Assembly (NCBI GenBank): GCA_034505235.1 | Contig: JAPDQY010000185.1 | Location: forward strand, 1 to 9,594 | DNA from: Coneutiohabitans thermophilus | GTDB taxonomy: Bacteria; Zhuqueibacterota; Zhuqueibacteria; Zhuqueibacterales; Zhuqueibacteraceae | Reading direction: 5' to 3' | Length of the DNA: 9,594 nucleotides | Shown: piece by piece, positions 7,000 through 9,594 of the stretch | Layout: each line of letters begins with the position of its first letter | How positions within the stretch are numbered: position 1 is the first letter of the stretch | Program-made: the position numbers and the translations under genes | Notes under the pieces: generated by a model | The model's input: the letters and a program-made list of their open reading frames with translations, nothing else | Databases searched by the model: none | What the model was told of the DNA's origin: nothing

Positions 7000-7236
7000 T
7001 CATTCCAAGGTGATTTCTTCGCCTGTCGCGTGCCGCGGCCACTCAATTTCGATGATACCGGGTTTGAGCAAGCGCACCTTGATTTCATCCTTTTGTACCG
7101 CAGGATTGATGCGGATGCGCAATTGATGGCGGCTTTCCGTGCGCTTATAATTGATGTTTTTGCGCCACCACCAGCCCGGGCCAAAGGGGAAAGGGCCGAA
7201 GGCAAACCCGAAATCATCCCAGTAATCTGCGCTCAT
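7000..7236 (-). CDS. Small protein with aromatic/Gly-rich N-terminus and partial alpha-crystallin (sHSP)-like segment
   Basis: The 78-residue protein starts MSADYWDDFG and has a striking aromatic, glycine and proline-rich stretch (FGFAFGPFPFGPGWWWRKN, about 9-27). The second half (about 37-70: HQLRIRINPAVQKDEIKVRL, then PGIIEIEW) matches the rhythm of the early alpha-crystallin strands of small heat-shock proteins, whose typical form is roughly LPGVKKEDIKV followed by a short strand. The later strands and the C-terminal IxI motif are missing, so it is either a mini-sHSP, a degenerate relative, or an unrelated small beta protein. The ATG at 7236 is preceded by AGAGG at 9 bases. A GTG 15 codons upstream (7281) is in frame but has a poorer ribosome binding site. 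It lies 79 bases before the lipoprotein gene and may share its transcript and terminator. Confidence 0.65.
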   Translation of the reverse strand: MSADYWDDFGFAFGPFPFGPGWWWRKNINYKRTESRHQLRIRINPAVQKDEIKVRLLKPGIIEIEWPRHATGEEITLE

Positions 7237-7257
7237 GGTCAAAAACCTCTGGGTTGA

Positions 7258-7372
7258 GTCTTTGGAAAGACGGCCTGACACTTTGCCACCCGGCAGCGGA
7301 GCGTGCCGGCTTCGCCCCTGCCACCCTCGGCGACAAAAACCGGAGTGAGAGCGGCAATGTGTGCACTTGCCG
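7258..7372 (-). other. Hairpin-rich leader upstream of the small sHSP-like gene
   Basis: The interval between the phosphopantetheinyl transferase stop and the small gene holds three small inverted repeats: CGGCAA/TTGCCG at 7352-7372 (9-base loop), CCGGCA/TGCCGG at 7290-7309 (8-base loop), and GTCTTT/AAAGAC at 7258-7271 with only two bases between the arms. None is directly followed by a T run on the minus strand, so none is a clear terminator. They would lie in the 5' leader of the small gene if the promoter at 7383-7411 is used. Confidence 0.35.
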
Positions 7373-7382
7373 GAATACTCAG

Positions 7383-7411
7383 CTCATATCGGAAAAATTT
7401 GCCATTGCCAA
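7383..7411 (-). promoter_or_regulatory. Putative sigma-70-type promoter for the small sHSP-like gene
   Basis: On the minus strand TTGGCA (7411-7406, five of six matches to TTGACA) is followed after exactly 17 bases by TATGAG (7388-7383, four of six matches to TATAAT). The spacer contains an AAATTTTT run. It begins right after the phosphopantetheinyl transferase TAA stop and would give a leader of about 140 bases. The match is moderate and the organism's sigma consensus is unknown. Confidence 0.4.
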
Positions 7412-8179
7412 TTAGACAGTCTGCTCCCGCCACTGCCAGCATTTGAGCCACTGCAGCTCCCCCTGCACGGCGAGTGCTGCAACGTACCCTTCGGCGGGGG
7501 TGAAGGCATGCAAGGACCACGGGGCCAGCTCCCCGCCGGCTGGCGGATGGCGCAGCAGCCGCGCCGGTTCCCCCGGAGCACAGGTAACCTCGAATTGATC
7601 GAGCGGCAGCGACAGGCCCATGCCATTGGCTTTGATGAATGCCTCTTTGCGTGTCCAGCAATTGAAAAAAGCCAGCAGCCGCCCCTCCGCGGGAATCTGC
7701 CGCAGGACATTCACCTCCTGCGGCGTGAAAAAGCGTTGGGCCAACTGCAGGAGTTCCTGCACCGGGCGAACCTGCTCGACATCGACGCCGAGATTGCGAT
7801 CACGTGCGACCGCGAAGAGCGCCAGTTCACCGGAATGCGAAAGATTGAACCGTACGGCCACGGCTGTCCGGTTGTCCTGCAATTCCGGTTTGCCATAAGC
7901 ATTCCGGCCGAGCTGCAGGCCCGCCGGGTCGAGCTGCAGATAGGCTCCCAGAATCATCCTCATGGCGGCATGCGCAACGATGAAACGCCGCCGGTCTTTG
8001 TCAAAATAAAAACGTGCCGCTCTCTGTGTTTCACCGGCATCCAGCATCGCTTGCAATTGTTCCATCCGCGACGGCGGCAATTGCAGCCCGATACGCCAGA
8101 CATGGACTTCACCATCAGCCAGCGCAGGGGCGGCGGGAGGCACCTCCCAGTCGACTGGATGGTTCATTTTTCCCCTCAT
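7412..8179 (-). CDS. Sfp-type 4'-phosphopantetheinyl transferase
   Basis: The 255-residue enzyme would move the phosphopantetheine arm of coenzyme A onto a conserved serine of carrier proteins, activating NRPS, PKS or fatty acid synthase systems. Its length fits the two-lobed Sfp/EntD class rather than the about 120-residue AcpS class. Visible motifs are FNLSHSGE (111-118), LGVDVEQ (130-136, with the Mg-binding D133 and E135) and WTRKEAFIKANGMGL (175-189, with E179 as the third metal ligand and K183). RFYFDKDRRRFIVAHAAMR (56-74) fits the N-terminal lobe. The ATG at 8179 overlaps the thioesterase stop as ATGA. A second ATG at 8167 has AGGGG about 5 bases upstream, so the true start could be 4 codons later. 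The coupling to a type II thioesterase suggests work on a secondary-metabolite or lipid assembly line. Confidence 0.95.
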   Translation of the reverse strand: MRGKMNHPVDWEVPPAAPALADGEVHVWRIGLQLPPSRMEQLQAMLDAGETQRAARFYFDKDRRRFIVAHAAMRMILGAYLQLDPAGLQLGRNAYGKPELQDNRTAVAVRFNLSHSGELALFAVARDRNLGVDVEQVRPVQELLQLAQRFFTPQEVNVLRQIPAEGRLLAFFNCWTRKEAFIKANGMGLSLPLDQFEVTCAPGEPARLLRHPPAGGELAPWSLHAFTPAEGYVAALAVQGELQWLKCWQWREQTV

Positions 8180-8952
8180 CTCCCCGGTGCTTGTCCCGTC
8201 AGGCGCAGCAGCTCTTCCCGCATAATCTGCAGCAGCATGGGCGCAGCGGATTGCAAGAAGAAATGATCGCCGGGCAGGATATGCAAAGCGAAACCGGCAC
8301 TCGTGTGCTCGCGCCAGGGTTCCAGCGTGGCGCGCGTGACATGGGGATCCTCCGCGCCGCCGAAAACCGTGATCGGACAGGCGAGCGGAGGACCCGGTTC
8401 ACAGACATAAGTTTCGCAGACGGCGAAGTCGGCGCGCAGGATCGGCATCAAAAGCTGCATCAGCTCGGCGTGCTCCAGCACCTCCCCGGGCGTGCCGTTG
8501 AGACGGCGCAATTCGGCGATAAACTCCGCCTCGGGCAGCTTGTGCAGGGCGGGCATGGCATCCGGGAGGTGCGGCGCGGCACGCCCCGAGACAAAAAGAT
8601 GCGACGGCAGGCGATCAGCTTGTCGGCGCAACCGCCGTGTGAGCTCGAAACTCAACAAGGCACCCATGCTGTGCCCGAAGAAGGCGAACGGCCGGTCCAG
8701 GTAGGGCAGCAAAGCCGGCAACGCGGCATCGATCATGGGCAGCAGCCGGGTGAAGAGCGGTTCGCGCAAGCGCGAACCGCGTCCGGGCAATTCCACCAGA
8801 CAGGTTTCCACGGAGACGGGAAGCTGTTCCGGCCACGATCGAAAAATGATGCTGCCGGCCCCGGCGTAAGGGAAGCAAAACAAACGCAACGCCGCGCGGG
8901 GATTGGGCCGGGGCCGCACCACCCAGCTTGCACTAGGATTTCCTGCCAGCAT
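8176..8952 (-). CDS. Type II thioesterase (GrsT/TesA-like alpha/beta-hydrolase)
   Basis: The protein (258 residues from the ATG at 8952) is a stand-alone thioesterase of the kind that clears misloaded acyl groups from NRPS or PKS carrier proteins. Numbered from this ATG, visible elements are FCFPYAGAGS (25-34), which carries the oxyanion-hole region, VELPGRGSR (53-61), the nucleophile elbow GHSMGA with S95, the acid D202 in FGGAEDPHV, and the histidine H230 in LPGDHFFL. All three catalytic residues are therefore present. The 20-base overlap with the upstream gene and the 4-base ATGA overlap with the transferase gene indicate one operon. The start is uncertain: an in-frame TTG lies at 8958, and GTG codons at 8922 and 8919 would remove the overlap; none has a good Shine-Dalgarno. 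The N-terminal WVVRPRPNP extension before the core is unremarkable. Confidence 0.93.
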   Translation of the reverse strand: MLAGNPSASWVVRPRPNPRAALRLFCFPYAGAGSIIFRSWPEQLPVSVETCLVELPGRGSRLREPLFTRLLPMIDAALPALLPYLDRPFAFFGHSMGALLSFELTRRLRRQADRLPSHLFVSGRAAPHLPDAMPALHKLPEAEFIAELRRLNGTPGEVLEHAELMQLLMPILRADFAVCETYVCEPGPPLACPITVFGGAEDPHVTRATLEPWREHTSAGFALHILPGDHFFLQSAAPMLLQIMREELLRLTGQAPGR

Positions 8953-9594
8953 GCACAATCAGGTTTTGAATGCGTTGCAAACTTTCACGGACTTCTGCAA
9001 CCAGCTCCGCATTCGGAATCGTCCACCCCACCGCCGGCATCACGGTGATGACGATCTTTTCATCCATGATTTGATAATGCAGCCCGAAATACTTCACATA
9101 GGGCAACCGCACCCCGGGACGGCCAAACACGGGCACGGTCGGATAAATCTCCGGATGCGAGACCAGCACTTCGCGCGGCAACGGGCGATAGCAACCCAAC
9201 AGCCGCAGGATTTTGACCGCAAGGGCGGCCACCAGCAGCACATACCATTTTTGCACGCCTTTGCGCGAGCGGAGAAACAGCGCCAGCAGGTCGTCAAACG
9301 GCAGAGCGTGTCGTGCTTTTCGACAAACCTCTTTCTGGGAATGAATGGCTTCATGCAGCAGCGTCATGGCACGGTCTGCCGCCATTGCTTCGCTGTCCAT
9401 GGCTTCGACGAAGCGGATCACCTCCGGTGTCGTGACGACCGGGGTGGCCAAATCCATGCAGCGATAGCGGGACAGGCTGACAAACTGCGTGATGCGCACG
9501 ATTTTTCCAGTCAGTCGCCTGGCCGCCATTTGCAATGCCAGAATGAACGCCGGCACCGCCTCCACATCATGCGCCAGAAAAAACTCCCTGCCCC
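8933..9594 (-). CDS. C-terminal part of an unrecognised protein, possibly an acyltransferase-fold enzyme; runs off the right edge
   Basis: The frame is open from the right edge to a TAG at 8935-8933 (219 codons plus stop). An internal GTG at 9565 exists, but the frame continues upstream with plausible residues (GREFFLAHD), so the true start is probably outside. Features seen are a basic segment with ARRLTGKIVRIT, a helical region with LLHEAIHSQKEV, a hydrophobic helix (WYVLLVAALAVKILRLLG) and a C-terminal block with PEIYPTVPVFGRPGVRLPYVKYFGLHYQIMDEKIVI. The final block resembles the closing strands and helix of the CoA-dependent acyltransferase/condensation superfamily (including WS/DGAT enzymes). 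The diagnostic HHxxxDG motif is not in the visible part, so this is only a guess. The gene overlaps the type II thioesterase by about 20 bases and should belong to the same pathway. Confidence 0.6.
   Translation of the reverse strand, partial: GREFFLAHDVEAVPAFILALQMAARRLTGKIVRITQFVSLSRYRCMDLATPVVTTPEVIRFVEAMDSEAMAADRAMTLLHEAIHSQKEVCRKARHALPFDDLLALFLRSRKGVQKWYVLLVAALAVKILRLLGCYRPLPREVLVSHPEIYPTVPVFGRPGVRLPYVKYFGLHYQIMDEKIVITVMPAVGWTIPNAELVAEVRESLQRIQNLIVHAGRKS

Noticed and set aside
6921..7217. N-terminal extension of the small lipoprotein up to 7217
   Set aside because: It would place 99 residues before a perfect signal peptide, overlap the sHSP-like gene in another frame, and ignore the AGGAGG at 6928-6933.
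7237..7281. Longer GTG start for the sHSP-like gene at 7281
   Set aside because: The extra 15 residues look non-coding and the GTG lacks a good ribosome binding site, while the ATG at 7236 has AGAGG 9 bases upstream. It is kept as an alternative.
7239..7661. A 140-codon minus-strand frame spanning the end of the phosphopantetheinyl transferase gene and the leader
   Set aside because: It mostly overlaps the well-supported transferase in another frame, has no ribosome binding site that I can see, and its composition is alanine/arginine-rich as in shadow frames.
9340..9356. HEAIH in the right-edge protein as a zinc metalloprotease HExxH motif
   Set aside because: The flanking residues (Ser-Gln after the second His) do not fit the usual hydrophobic context and no third ligand region was recognised, so a chance match is more likely.

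Overview
The window is a gene-dense, GC-rich bacterial segment. Every gene I can support lies on the minus strand, so transcription runs from the right edge (9594) to the left edge (1). Two genes carry lipoprotein signal peptides, one of them followed by an NPFDP motif, which points to an organism with a cell envelope of the Gram-negative kind. The mix of a PEGA-domain Ser/Thr kinase, a GAF/sigma-54 activator, an NPFDP lipoprotein and a fused Sat-CysC enzyme recalls deep-branching bacteria such as the FCB group or candidate phyla like KSB1. That placement is inference from gene style, not from a marker gene.

Right block (9594-7412): three overlapping genes. The first is the 3' part of an unrecognised protein that may be an acyltransferase-fold enzyme. 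It is followed by a type II (GrsT-like) thioesterase and an Sfp-type 4'-phosphopantetheinyl transferase. The last two are typical accessory genes of carrier-protein-based assembly lines (NRPS, PKS or fatty acid type), so a megasynthase or its relatives may lie to the right of the window.

Middle block (7411-6084): two small genes. One encodes a 78-residue protein with an aromatic/Gly-rich N-terminus and what looks like half of an alpha-crystallin (sHSP) domain; a plausible sigma-70-type promoter and a hairpin-rich leader precede it. The other encodes a beta-rich lipoprotein with a textbook ribosome binding site. A strong hairpin terminator (6161-6208), stable specifically in the minus-strand transcript, closes this block.

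Left block (6083-1): a probable five-gene operon. It holds a bifunctional sulfate adenylyltransferase/APS kinase (PAPS synthesis), a lipoprotein with an fn3-like C-terminus, a GAF-AAA-Fis sigma-54 activator, a transmembrane Ser/Thr kinase with two PEGA-like repeats, and the start of an exported helical protein. Gaps are 27, 9 and 16 bases, followed by a 4-base GTGA overlap. The last four genes look like a compact envelope-to-transcription signalling cassette. How it relates to sulfate activation is not shown by the sequence. No tRNA, rRNA, CRISPR array, transposase or insertion sequence was seen.
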